Source: Ulva prolifera (lineage: Eukaryota; Chlorophyta; Ulvophyceae; Ulvales; Ulvaceae). Taken from it: a stretch of 64,000 bases of DNA. A program made the translations under genes and the position numbers. Where the stretch lies: the NCBI GenBank assembly GCA_023078555.1, contig CM041204.1, forward strand, positions 1,274,923-1,338,922. Reading direction: 5' to 3'. Of the stretch, positions 32,581-43,565 are shown piece by piece. The notes below the pieces were generated by a model. The model was given only the letters and a program-made list of their open reading frames with translations, ran no database searches and was not told where the DNA came from. Numbering within the stretch: the first letter of the stretch is position 1; each line of letters begins with the position of its first letter.

Positions 32581-35500
32581 TCGTTACCTCGGATTCTGAC
32601 TGCATGATGCGCAACATGCGTGCCACTGGGTGTAGACATTCTGTGTGTAGACAGTTTGATGCAGTAAAACTTCTCCGTGCTGTTATTGTGGCATGCGTTG
32701 TGACCATCAGTGCCAGCGAGAAGCAGGCCATCTCTGCAGCCCGACCGGAGACGATCACTCTGACCGCAGGGCAGTGCGCTGGGTTGAAGCTCGGCTCCGC
32801 AGCGCCTGAGAGAGCAGCATGTATTGTTGATGTAGCTCTGCTGAACATAACGGTGCGCCGGGAGGTCTACACTGCTCGTCTGTGTCACACGCACTTGCGA
32901 GCTCATTCTGCATGCCCGTAGCACGCTCTTGGTCTGCGAAAGATTGAGCGACGTAGATTCTGACTCGAAAGCGTGTAGACGCCATATTGTAATGTCTAGC
33001 TGTTTTTTTTGGTTTGTGCGATGGCCTTCGGTTATGCTGCATGCAGCGCTGCACCAGATGTTGCCTGCACCTGCGCTGCACAAACGATGCGGGAGGTGAA
33101 GCTGAGATTCGGGTTATGCTTGAAGCAGTCGTCCGTTGTGAAAATGATTACAAACGTTATCTGCCGGGGATTGAGATGAGTATAAGGACGCTGTAATCAG
33201 CACTCGGCGGTGTAACGCTTTGGTGCAACTCGGTATCAAAATTTCCAGGCTAAAGCCTTCAGCACAGGGCATGATGAAGCAGTGAGATGCTTTGAAAGCT
33301 GCCGCACACACGTTCTTGCAGGGAGCCGGCATTGCTCTCTGCATATGTAAACTAGCTCAGAGATGCCGAAGTCAGGCACAGTTGGCAATAAAGCAACCCG
33401 ACCTCTGTATCACCACCAAGGCGGCACCAAACATGACCTCCAGAACAGTCACAAAGCAACAGCTCTTTAGCGGCTGCATGCCCCAAGTGCAGAGCGATTA
33501 GTGCAGGCTTGGACTTTGCGACTACTCAGCAAAACGCTTCTGGCATTGCTCGTGGCAACAAAGCACATACCGCAGTCGACTCGTTGAACGTCGCATTGCT
33601 GTCACCATCCTTCTGCAGATCTGCTTCACGTCCAGCTGATCCCGGGGTGATTCAGCCAGTTGCTGTTTGTCCAGGATGATTGCACAGGGACAGCAGTCCG
33701 CCAGAGCCTCCCTCAAGACACAGAGCATTTCGCTACATCCGTGTATGATGCCAACACAACGTGCGAGCAAGTCAAGACGCCCCAGCTTCGGCCACGCTCG
33801 TACACCGAAGACCGCAGCCTCGAGTTTGCGTCGATCCTCACTCCCGCAGCTCAGGCTCTGCCGTACACTATCTGCAGCGAGACCTCCTGGACAGTGCTCC
33901 ACAACTTTGAGAAGCTCCACGTTGGCCCTCTGGACACATTTGTCTTCTTTGACAACACCTGCCAGAATGGCAGTGTCACTGTCCGTATCAGCGTCACAGA
34001 GAGCGAGAGTGCGTCCATGAGTCTGTGAGTGCCTACGCATGTTTTCTGGCTGTCACACATGCAGGTACACACACCTGGCGGGGAGTGATGAGAATCCCCG
34101 TGGTACACTTGTGACGTTCAACAGCCCGATTGCCCGGTTTACGACAAGGGCAGTTGGGGGTCTTCCCGTTCATTCGTTTCCGCAGAGGTTACTGCACTCC
34201 CGGGGAAGGTCTGCCCTTGAACGAGGGTGCATGCCTCCCTTAGCTTTCGCTCCTTTGCAGGAGCTACCTCTACGTGACGCATGCGAATCTGAGTCAGGCC
34301 TAGGCCGCGCCGAGTAGCAATCACGGCAGCTGTGTGGCCATGCAGGCCTGGACCCGGGCCCCTACTGCGACCGCCTGGAGACGCAGACGGCGGGCGACGC
34401 CACAGTCGTAGGCATCACCTGGGTCGCGGCCATCAGCATCACCGTCGTCTCCATCCTCGGCTGGTGCCTGCTCACCGCCTGCTGCAGCTGCTGGTGCTGC
34501 TGCGCGCGCTCCGGCCGCTGCGCCACCGCCTCCTCCCGTGCCTGCCACCGCTGCTGCGCTAGCTGCGTCAGCACCTTCGGCTGCGGCTGGTTTGCCCCCC
34601 CACCCCCCCGCTTTGCTAGAGATATACACCTGCCGTACCGAAGGAGATGTAGGTTACCTTCGAGATGCGCGGGGGCGGGATGTAAACTCACGTTTCATTG
34701 TCTACAGCGCCGTCACCACGATGGCTACAGTTGTTTGCCCCCACCATACTCCCTGCGGCCAGTTGCCGCTATCGCAACAGCGAGCCCAAAGTCGGGCCCG
34801 AGCGAACGGTGCGAGAGCACTTCGGTGCAGCGCAACCGGGTGCGACACGCATGGTCGCAATGCATGCAGGATCATGGACAAGGTCGGGGGCCTCACGTTC
34901 TACCAGACGAGCCAGAGCAACGCGCTGCTCTTCTGGACGTTCTCGGCGGCGTGCCTCACCACCTTCCAGGTCCTCAACATGCCGGACTTCCGCCGCGACG
35001 ACATGCTGGACCCTGCCACTCGAGAGATAGGCCGCCAGTGGTGCGTCTGCCTGCAACACTGTACCTCTGAGAGACTACAGGAGTCTATGTTGCTCCGGTG
35101 GAGTCTGCAGCGTCTGGAAGGGCTTTGATCTGCAGCTGCCCTGGTTACTTGTACGCATGATGAGCATGCATTCATCCAGCTGCTCCAGGAAGCCGTTGAG
35201 CGGAGCTGAGGGGGGGACCATGTGTGGCGGACAGTAGTGCATCAGCTTGGATCATGCCGCATGACGTACGCACGCATGCATGCATGCATGCATTGATGTG
35301 GGGTCCTCTTGACTGTCGTCCACAGAGCCGAAACTGCAGTTCCAGGTGGCACTCTGGGATACGTCCCACCTGATGTAGTACTCCATGCACAGTGCCGCGC
35401 CAGCCTAGGTCCCACTCGTGGGAGCCCGTGGGGCACAGCAGCAGGCAGCCACGAATGACGCATGCACACCTGCGGACCGCACCTCTGACACACGCCTCGA

Positions 35501-38500
35501 AAAGAATCCGGATGTCGCACTGTGCAACATGAGAGATGCATCTAGGCATGACCACGAGCATGCGCTGCGATTTCAGGCTCGTATGGCGAACCACACGTGA
35601 AGCTCTTCTGCTGCATTTGTCTGCACCCATCGATGGCAAGTTACTCTTCTGTGGCCACACAAAGCGCACACCCTGTACACGCAAAGGCGCCCCCGCTGAT
35701 GAGCACACATCCCGGCCTGTGCGGTCCACAGCCCGTCCACTCCGCTTCTCCATCCAAGAACGGTCAAAAATCCATCGATGTGATGTGCAGGGGCATGATC
35801 GATGTGCCAAACGTGCCGGTGGTGAGGTTCCTGGTGTCCGTGTACCAGGCCGTTGTGTACGCCGTCATCGTCTTTGCTGCGATTCCGCTCGCCTTCTCGG
35901 ACCCCCTGCGGGACCCCTCCTTCCGCTCCAAGGCGACCGTCTCGGGAGTACTCATCTTCGCGAACAACATCCTCGCTGCCATGGCGCTCACCGACGTCAG
36001 TCGCTACTACCACCTGTGGCCACACAAGGCCGCGCAGATTGCGCTGCAGGTGCGCTGCCCCCGCCCGGTCCGCTATGCGGTGCGTGCCGGGGTGATGTGG
36101 AATGCAGGGGATGTGCTGTGCTGCGCGCCGCCATTATGAACGGGCGTGCCCCTGTGAAGGCTCCATGCATGTTGCCGTGCGCCCAGCGCACAGCGCTCGA
36201 GAGTCACGTGCGCTTGCGAGCGGTTCACGCATGATGTGTCTGTGAGCGCACTGCGTGGCCCTACACTACAATGCCCAATGCTGCGGTGTAATGATGTGTG
36301 TGGCAGCTGCCTTGGGGGAGATATTAGTGCTGCGGTCGATTCGATTCTCGTTTTCTACGCTCACTTTCTACGCAGACATTCTATGCTATGCGTTGCCCTT
36401 CTGTAACAAGTCTACCTGCTATGCAGAGCGGTGTGATACTGTCACACCTGATGGCAGCGCTCACCTACATCCGCGTCGTGCACCGCAGCATCATCGAGCG
36501 CAGGAGGAGCCGCGCGCAGCTCAAGCATGGCGCCGCGGCCACCACGGAAGCGTCTCAGTTGGACCCGGACACGGACGTGGCGCTACCGCGGGCCGCTGTC
36601 GCGGCGCCTCCGCCGCTCCCCTCTGCACCCACGCCACACCTGCCGGACGAACTGCCAGACATATGGATGCGTGATGCGCAGCCCGGCCGGGCCGCGGGCG
36701 GTGGTGCAGGCCCCTGCGGCGAAGGCACGGAGCGCGGGAGAGGCAGCTCAGGAGGGTACACCGCCCTGGATGCAGCGGACACGCGCACGGCGCCCGATGC
36801 CGTTGCCGATGCTGGCATGTTTGCTGGTACTGGTACTTCTAAACTGCCGGGGGATGCAGGGCCGGCGGAGCATCGGCGAGGTGTGCAGCACTTGCCGGAC
36901 TCTCGAGAGAAGGGAGGTGAACCAGAACCCTGGGTGGTTGCAAATGCGGCATTCGTTCAGCCGCAGGTGAAGGTTGCCGAAGAGGACAAGCCAGGTGGGC
37001 GCGCGGGGGGACGGGGCATGCATGGGAGCGGCAGCGACCTCCCGGGCATCTCGGAGCCCAGTTCAGAGCCAGTGTTGGACACAGAGGGCCGCGACGGCTT
37101 CGGCCGCGCGCTGCCGGAAACGGCGGCGGAGGTGGCGGTGCGGCAGGCGGACGAGGCGGCGGCGCAGGGGCCGTGGGGCGGGGGGCCTGGGCACGTCCTG
37201 TGGAAGGTGTGGAGTGACGTGAAGGAGGACCCCCACGTTGGATTCAGGTACGTGCTGCGTGCTGTGCGCGCTTCACTGCTGTGCGCAGCATCAAACAGCT
37301 GCAGGGTTGTGAGATTGATATTGCTGGACTGAGCACGACCGTGGCGTTGTGCTGCATCAGCGTCCTCCTCCGTGGAATTCCATCACGTGAAGATGCATTG
37401 GAGCTGACCTTATGATGGACCACGCACAGAATGGATGAGCACGGCCTACCTGCAAGCTTCCCCAGATACACGGGTTTGATCTTTGGTGTAGCCGGTGGTT
37501 CTGACAGACCTCGGCACCAGTGTTGACGCCTGTGGACACAGTGACTTGGCCGGGGGTCACGCCTGTATACAGCATTCCGTACGAACACCTCCACCCTCAA
37601 CCTCACCCCCGTACAGAGTGCGCAAGGGTTCGGGGCTGCGCAGGTATTCGGCGTTCATGTCGGCGTCGCTGCTGATCGCGGCCGTCACCACCACCTCCTC
37701 CTTCCTCCGCGCGCTTTCGTTCGTGAAGGATCTCTCCGAGTGCTCCCTCGCCGACAGCGAGTGCCTGTACAACGTGCAGCGCTGGTTCTACCGGCGCCTC
37801 GTGGAGGGCCTGGTGAAGGTCGACCTCGCGGTGCTTGAGCTCGAGGCCGCCGGCGTCTGCCGCGGCCTCGGCAACGCAGACGTCGACCAGCTGCTCGACA
37901 GCCGCTGGTCCACCAACCTCGCCACCTCTGAGGTGCGCCACTGAGCCATGACTGTGACAATCCAGTGGTGCAGCGGCCATATCAACGCTGGTCTGCCACT
38001 GTAGCCCCGTATGCATGCACCTCCCGCTCATGACTCCTGCCGTGTTGAGGGGGTCATCATCGATCACTGCATACATGGTGCACAGGACCTCTGGCCCGCT
38101 GGTCTCCGCAGGAACAATTGAATCGGCCGCTAAGTACTTCATGTGGGCAACGACGTGGCCAATCATACACATGCTGTTTTCACTGTCGCTGTGTTCATGG
38201 TGTCAAATGTGTGTGAAGACACTCTTTCGTCCAAGCGTGCACATGCAAAAGCTTTGCACGACACAGCTCCACCGCGCTCAACCCTGGCCGTGGCTGAGGG
38301 GTGCTCACGAGTGGCCGCAGGTGCTCGAGGCGTGCCAGTCGGCGCGACAGCTGCAGGGCGCGCAGCACGCGCAGCGGCAGCACCCAGCGTGGCTCGCAAA
38401 GGGGGAGACGCCAATGCTCGTCGGCGGCTCGGTGGCGGTCGTCGTTGCTTACTGTGTCAGCATCTACACCATCTACCACGTGGCCCGCGCCTACAAGAAG

Positions 38501-40904
38501 CTCGAGCTCAAGGTGTGCCTGTAAATAGAGTCCCCCAATGCATAGCTGTAGCTATCCCGGTCTCGCCCTGTCTTTCACCTCTGAAGCTGCAGGTTCTGAT
38601 CAAAGTGACCTTGGTCAACAGGGCATGCTCGCAGGCAGTGCTACAGTGACTGCATAGATGATGCGGCTATGGCCGTTGTGCGCATGGTGTGTACGTAACG
38701 CATGAGCGCCACCAGTGGACACAGCATCAAACAGCCTCCCGTGTCCCCTGTGCCCCCCACTGGCACGTGCTCAGCAGAGCAGCGTCACTGGGCGGCATCA
38801 CATGCAGAGCACCTGTGAATGTCTGAGACACAGGCTGTCGTCAAGCTGGTACTGCTCAACCTATAACACACCACCCTGATGCTGCTGCACTTTGGCTGGC
38901 CGTGTGCCTGTTGATTCAAAAATCGAAGCTTTTGGCAGAGGTTACGTGGCTGCGTGTGTCTACGCCCGGCCCCTCTGCTGTAGCACACACGGGCCTGCGC
39001 CACCTGTGGCCATGATCAGTCAAGAATGGTGCAGATACGAGCGGCACGCCTCGCGGAGCTGCTCTGGCAGGGGTGCGGTGCCGACTGTGGCATCGGCTCA
39101 GCAGCCAACGGCGGCATCGGCTCAGCAGCCACCGCCACCGCCTCGGACGCCGCCAGCTCCTCCGCCACCCCTGAGCCCGCTGCCTCAAATCCCGGCGCCT
39201 CCACCGCCGTGGCCGACCGCCGCGGCCTCATGTCGCGGATGTTCTCGCGGTCCACAGATGGCGCGGGCGGCGGCGTGGCCGGGAAGGCGCAGGGCCGCGC
39301 CACAGCGCGCACAGCGCGCGTGCAGCTCGGCAAGGACATCCTGAAGGACTACGAGACGGTTGGCATCGGCCAGAGCGCCTACTTCACTGGTGCGGCCCCC
39401 GCCTCGGCGTGCTACACACGATTGCATGCAGAAGTGATCTTCCATCGGGACGCGACGGGCGTGCCATGCTGCTCTCGCCCTGCCAGAGCTGCTGCTACAT
39501 GTGCTGCTACACATGCTGCCCTGCTGCCAGTGGCTGCAGGTGCACCGCGTGCATCACGCCATGGTCACCGGGGCATTCACTGCAGTCCCATGGTGTCAGT
39601 ACCACGGTGTCACTCCATGCATGTATGCATGCCCGTCGTGCATTCAGCCGACCATGATGTGCCAGAGCATTTGCTCCCACCAACGCGCCAAATTCGGAGC
39701 GTGTGATGGCGTCGAGCTGACCCTGGCCAAGGTCCTTCCTGAACATGCACACATGTGTGTTTGCGTGTCCGTGCTTCCTGTCGGTGTGTGGGACCAGGAC
39801 ACTCACTTCTGACCCCCCCCCCCCCCCCCCCCCCCCTTTTGAGTCCCATGCATGTGCAGGCACGCTGGTGTCGACGTGCTTCTTCCAGCTGTGGATCGGC
39901 ACACTCGTGCTCGGCGCGGTGCTCGTGCCGCTCCTGCACCCGGAGTTCTGGGTGTTTGTGCGAGACAACATCGGCTGGCCCATCTCGATCGCGCTCATCA
40001 TCTTGTGGCACATCCTCTCGCAGATCTTCCTCAACCGCTACGTGACGGACGGCAAGCGCATCAAGAAGCCGTTTGTGTGGCTGTTTGCGTATGTAGCCCT
40101 CAGCTCCGCGTACTGTGTGGTGCGCACCCCAACTCTCGCCCGCCCACTGGTTCCTTGTCAACCCACCCAGTACGTATATATACACAGTGAATCACCGACG
40201 TGAAAACGTGAAGGGGCAGATGCACTGCGTGCTTCTGTACATGCTGCTTCACGCATGACAGTGCTTGAACGCTTCTCATGCATGTACCGCGGCAAACACA
40301 CAGATCAGCACCCCAATCTCACGTATCAACCGAATTTCGCGCATGTGCCACAAGCGACAGGACCTGTCTGTGTGAAGCCATGACACGAGATCAAAACATG
40401 CAAACACAGACATGTATGTTGTGATGACCATCCCGAGCAATGCTCCTGTGCTCGTCCAACGTGTCATGCACGCATGCACGTCACGCGGAGCCGCGGCTCC
40501 ATCGAGCGTCGCCCCGTCACCGCCTCACATGCCCTCCCGGCTCAGCGCACCCAGCACCACTGCAGGTGGCGGTCCTCCTTGGCCTGATGCGGCTTGTACA
40601 GCTCGTGCTCACATCCGTCCTCGCGCTGTCGCGCCTCGACAGCTGCCTGTTCACCGTGCTGCGGGGCCGCGACCGCGGCTACGCCTCCTTCCTGGCTATG
40701 GCCCTCATGCTGCACTCCCTCCAGCAGTGCCTCAAGGAGACCGCCGCCGGCAACGCGGCCGGTCGCGGCGGGACGCGGCGCGACGCCGCCGCGCCGGTGG
40801 CAGCCCCCACGCGGGACGGGGGCGGCGTGCCGTTCTCAGCCGCTCGCTCGAAATGGCAAGCCGCTGGAGCATGGGCCATGAGCGCATCCGGCGGTGAACC
40901 CTGA
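32581..40904 (+). CDS. STRA6/RBP-receptor-like polytopic membrane protein, multi-exon
   Basis: Likely exons: ~32608-32835 (signal peptide KLLRAVIVACVVTISASEKQ), ~33099-33178, ~33322-33500, ~33651-34024, 34065-~34160, 34261-~34300, 34346-34589, 34870-35040, 35791-36049, 36427-37247, 37617-37932, 38321-38512, 39035-39389, 39860-40116 and 40566-40904. From 34346 on, internal junctions are in phase with GT donors and AG acceptors. The product has a secreted Cys-rich N-terminal region, about nine hydrophobic segments and two long disordered cytoplasmic loops. The C-terminal order AYFTGTLVSTCFFQLW, PISIALIILWHILSQIFLNR, KKPFVWLFAYVAL, LLGLMRLVQLVLTSVLALSR-LD, RGRDRGYASFLAMALMLH parallels vertebrate STRA6, which takes up retinol from its carrier protein. 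Function here is unknown. A final exon after 40904 is possible. Confidence 0.6.
32608..32835 (+). CDS. STRA6-like gene, candidate first exon (signal peptide)
   Basis: ATG at 32608 opens MRNMRATGCRHS, followed by a basic-hydrophobic-polar signal peptide and ARPETITLTAGQCAGLKLGS. The donor near 32831 (CAT|GTATTG) is a guess. Its link to the rest of the gene is inferred from position and from its extracellular character. Confidence 0.35.
33651..34024 (+). CDS. STRA6-like gene, extracellular-domain exon
   Basis: Encodes RSYTEDRSLEFASILTPAAQ, WTVLHNFEKLHVGPLDTFVF, FDNTCQNGSVTVRISVTESE: beta-rich with an N-glycosylation-type NGS. The donor AGTCT|GTGAGT joins in phase to the exon at 34065 (YTHLAGSDENPRGTLVTFNS). 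The 5' boundary is uncertain because the frame has a stop at 33648. Confidence 0.5.
34346..34589 (+). CDS. STRA6-like gene, first membrane-segment exon
   Basis: GLDPGPYCDRLETQTAGDAT, then the hydrophobic segment VVGITWVAAISITVVSILGW, then an unusually Cys-rich stretch (CLLTACCSCWCCCARSGRC) that could be palmitoylated. Donor GGCTG|GTTTGC, phase 2, matches the next exon. The upstream junction shows CAGGCCTAGG at 34294 and CAGGCCTGG at 34343, so a GC donor or a repeated-border intron may be involved. Confidence 0.55.
34870..35040 (+). CDS. STRA6-like gene, exon with second membrane segment
   Basis: IMDKVGGLTFYQTSQSNALL then FWTFSAACLTTFQVLNMPDF. The acceptor ATGCAG and donor CAGTG|GTGCGT are in phase with both neighbours (Trp codon split twice). 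Confidence 0.6.
35791..36049 (+). CDS. STRA6-like gene, exon with two membrane segments
   Basis: GMIDVPNVPVVRFLVSVYQA, VVYAVIVFAAIPLAFSDPLR, SGVLIFANNILAAMALTDVS, ending QIALQ at CAG|GTGCGC. Phases match on both sides. A cluster of TGCATGCA and a TGCA tandem run (35276-35294) lie in the preceding intron. Confidence 0.6.
36427..37247 (+). CDS. STRA6-like gene, long exon with disordered loop
   Basis: Starts SGVILSHLMAALTYIRVVHR, then about 230 residues rich in Gly/Ala/Pro/Glu, and ends GPGHVLWKVWSDVKEDPHVG. Most of it is probably a cytoplasmic loop. Acceptor CTATGCAG; donor TTCAG|GTACGT. Confidence 0.6.
37617..37932 (+). CDS. STRA6-like gene, exon
   Basis: RKGSGLRRYSAFMSASLLIA, AAVTTTSSFLRALSFVKDLS, NVQRWFYRRLVEGLVKVDLA, ending NLATSE at GAG|GTGCGC. 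In phase with 37247 and 38321. Confidence 0.62.
38321..38512 (+). CDS. STRA6-like gene, exon
   Basis: VLEACQSARQLQGAQHAQRQ and the hydrophobic segment MLVGGSVAVVVAYCVSIYTI, ending AYKKLELK at AAG|GTGTGC. Phase 0 at both ends. Confidence 0.62.
39035..39389 (+). CDS. STRA6-like gene, exon with second disordered loop
   Basis: IRAARLAELLWQGCGADCGI, an Ala/Ser/Thr-rich loop, then RVQLGKDILKDYETVGIGQS followed by AYFT. Ends in phase 1 at CACTG|GTGCGG, completed by the next exon's GC (Gly). Confidence 0.6.
39813..39836 (+). repeat. C24 homopolymer just upstream of a splice acceptor
   Basis: 24 C followed by TTTT, ending 19 bp before the acceptor ATGTGCAG of the exon at 39860. Besides being a mutable run, it occupies the polypyrimidine-tract position of this intron. 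Confidence 0.9.
39860..40116 (+). CDS. STRA6-like gene, exon with two or three membrane segments
   Basis: GTLVSTCFFQLWIGTLVLGA, VLVPLLHPEFWVFVRDNIGW, PISIALIILWHILSQIFLNR, KRIKKPFVWLFAYVALSSAY. The donor could be TGT|GTGGTG (40116) or TAT|GTAGCC (40092); both are phase 0. Confidence 0.62.
40566..40904 (+). CDS. STRA6-like gene, last identified exon
   Basis: VAVLLGLMRLVQLVLTSVLA, LSRLDSCLFTVLRGRDRGYA, SFLAMALMLHSLQQCLKETA and a Gly/Ala/Arg-rich tail. The R-L-D and D-x-G-Y spacing is the strongest STRA6-like signature. The frame ends TGA at 40902-40904; a donor at GGCG|GTGAAC just before could lead to a further exon near 41220-41311. Confidence 0.6.
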   Translation: MAVLLGLMRLVQLVLTSVLALSRLDSCLFTVLRGRDRGYASFLAMALMLHSLQQCLKETAAGNAAGRGGTRRDAAAPVAAPTRDGGGVPFSAARSKWQAAGAWAMSASGGEP

Positions 40905-41837
40905 GTCCATCGTCGGCGCATCGCGATCGCGCCAGACGCAGTGGGTATCACAGGCCTCTCTGGCAGGATACAGGCTACAGGCATGCATGCCTATGATGCC
41001 ACTGATGAACATTACAGGTGCACTTGGCACAGATTTTGCGTGTGTGGCGGCCACTGCCGACATGTCGTGCCGCAGGCAGATGAGTGCGGCATGCCCATGC
41101 GTTTCGGTCCACCGGCTTGTCATCGGAGGTTTCGGGCCTCTGCGTCTCGCCATCGCCTCCACACCGGCCACTGCCGGTCAGATGGAATAGCCCGGCTAAG
41201 GTCCGTGTCGCTTCAGGTGTGTGGTCTGCTCTCGCCCCAGGAGAGCCTCGCGCAAAGCGCCCATGGTGCACGCATGCAGCGGCCTGGAAAGCGAGTCAAA
41301 GCTCGCGGTGAGAAGGTCGCGGTGCCAGGTGCATGCAGGCCGACTCCGCCAGGCCTAGGGGTGGTCTTTCCTCCGATGGACTGCAATCGTATGCGCAGAA
41401 ACGGCAGCGGCCATGACCATGCCGCGGGCAGGGCATCAGCGGCCATGGCTGGGCGGGTAGCGCGAGCGCTGGTGGGCTGGTTGTTGCTTACTAGCGCTGT
41501 GTCAGGATGTGAGTCACCTGCATCTCGGGACCCAGTGCTCGGATGCCCCGAGAGTCGGACGAAGCTTGCGCAGAGGCATCAGCCTCTCATGGCACAAATC
41601 CCTGTGTGGGTGAGGCACACGCACATGTACATTATGCCGCTTACCAAATCGAGTTTCCGTTGTTAGTTTTGGTGCGGACGTGTGCACATTTTCCATCCAC
41701 CTTACACAACCCGCCACCGGTTCTGCGATCGTCCCCGACCAGCCAAATCTGCGATTGTCCCCAACTGTGCGCAGCGCCCGGTCAGCAGCAGCTGCATGCC
41801 AGAGGCCCCGATTGGGCTTTACAAGTTTTGGGGGGAG

Positions 41838-41868
<31 letters not shown>

Positions 41869-42635
41869 TCCTCTTTTGCCAGTACCAGTGCCGGTTTTCA
41901 CGGCGCCCCATGTGTACTCACGATGCGATGTTTCCTTCGGGTCGAGCACCTGATGTTGGCAATGCTCACCATGCATGTCTGACAACACTTCCCCCTTGAT
42001 CCCACCCAGCACACATGACACATCTCTTCTGATGCGGCCTGCATTCATGCATGCTGACCGGCAGGGAGTTGCCAACCTGAGGGGGATCCCATCTCTCATC
42101 GATGCTTGTGTAGGGCTTTGAGGGTGCTGCACCGATAACAGCGGTCTGCGGGGTGTTCTGTCTCGGTGGCAGACCGTATACGTATGTGTGTGGTGACTGT
42201 GCTCCCGCTCCCGCGCAGAGTGGGTTCGTCGGGCCCGATCATATGTAGCAATTCCGAATAGCCAGGTCTAATTTCTGGGAGGCAGCCTTGGAAATGCTGC
42301 AAGCAAACCAAACCTTGTACGTGCGGACGCTGCAGGGTTCTGAAAGTGTCATGATCTTTCAGGACCAACCGGTCTTTCAGGATTTCTCCCCTGACATGCA
42401 TGAATTCGCATCCCCTCCAGCACGGCCGCTCCCCAGCGTGACGAAACTCCGAAGTGAATCAAGTTCGTTCTCGAAGCGCGCGGCGCCTTCCTAGCGAAAC
42501 AAGCATGCATTAGTTCTTACGTACCCCATGAGCACAGACCGCCAATAACACCAGTACGGACCTGAGCGGAGGGCTGGTCGGTCTCGCGTAACAGGTCCTC
42601 AGGTCTCGACTGGTCTCATGGCTCACGTCGTCAGC
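40905..42635. other. Intergenic, including a G26 run
   Basis: 41843-41868 is a run of 26 G. ORFs crossing it are not credible. No gene or recognised repeat otherwise. Confidence 0.45.
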
Positions 42636-42960
42636 CAGTTATGTTTCGCGTTAAAAGGGGCCCAGCAGCATGCCCGCAGCCCCCTATCGCACCCAGACCA
42701 CCACGCTGCCAGCCTGCCAACTCCGGTGGCCAAACTCCAGCCTGAAACTCGCATGTGCCATCATGCACCACACAGCCTCAAACTTGACACAAGTACCACT
42801 CTATATCTGCAGATCATGTCTACTCATTTTCAGCTGCATCGAACACCTCTGCGTGACCTCGGCTCTGGTAGCTGTCGGCCCAGCGTGATTGTGTCCGTGC
42901 CACCGTTCTCTCGCAAATTCTGTGCCTGTGATGCCACAGTATGGCTTCATTTGACTAGCT
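42636..42960 (+). repeat. Long inverted repeat, left arm
   Basis: From CAGTTATGTTTCGCGTTAAA onward, about 200 bp match the complement of 47497-47290 closely. A weaker match (GCATCGAACACCTCTGCGTG, GGTAGCTGTCGGCCC, TTTGACTAGCTGCTG) continues to about 42960. The arms enclose the 183-bp tandem array. Confidence 0.7.
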
Positions 42961-43565
42961 GCTGTACCATACGAATTATATCATAGCAACGTGCTGTGTC
43001 TGACGTACAGCACCTGTATCCTCGTGTCGAATACGGCTTCTTCAGAGCGCAAGTAACGCGCAAGAAACCGTACCGTCGCATTGCCGGCTACATGAAAGCT
43101 TCCAACAGGTGCCTTACAGCGGTGCTCATGGATGCCATGTCAATGCCGCGCTGCGTGCGCGCACAGGTCCTACAAAAACGTGCATGTCGTGTGGGTGAAG
43201 GATCGCAGCCCGTCTTTGAACACACATGCGAAGGAGGCTGCAGCCAATGTCTGTCCGAAACTGTAGCTGTAAGCGTGGATCAGGAACACGGGATATCTTG
43301 TTGCCAAACGGAACACCACCACAGTTGCCGTACAGGCGGTGTGTGCCTTACAGCCCAACTGCTGCAGCAGCATTGGTCCCCACGCTTGATTGCACTTGTT
43401 TCAATAGATTCATCGCTGCCTCGTTGCGGGAATTAATGTACTGATCGCGAAAGACCGTGCCAGCACGCTGTCTCAACATAACTGCTCCACATCAAGGGCT
43501 GCAGATCTGCAGAAACATTGCAAACATGGCTGCCTATCCACCTCGCTGCATACAGCTGCACCTCG
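42961..43565. other. Between inverted repeat and repeat-protein ORF
   Basis: Short plus-strand ORFs only. No family recognised. Confidence 0.35.

Noticed and set aside
40941-41666. Further ORF after the STRA6-like gene
   Set aside because: No hydrophobic or family signal. At most a short last exon near 41220-41311 could belong to the gene, and this is not supported enough to annotate.
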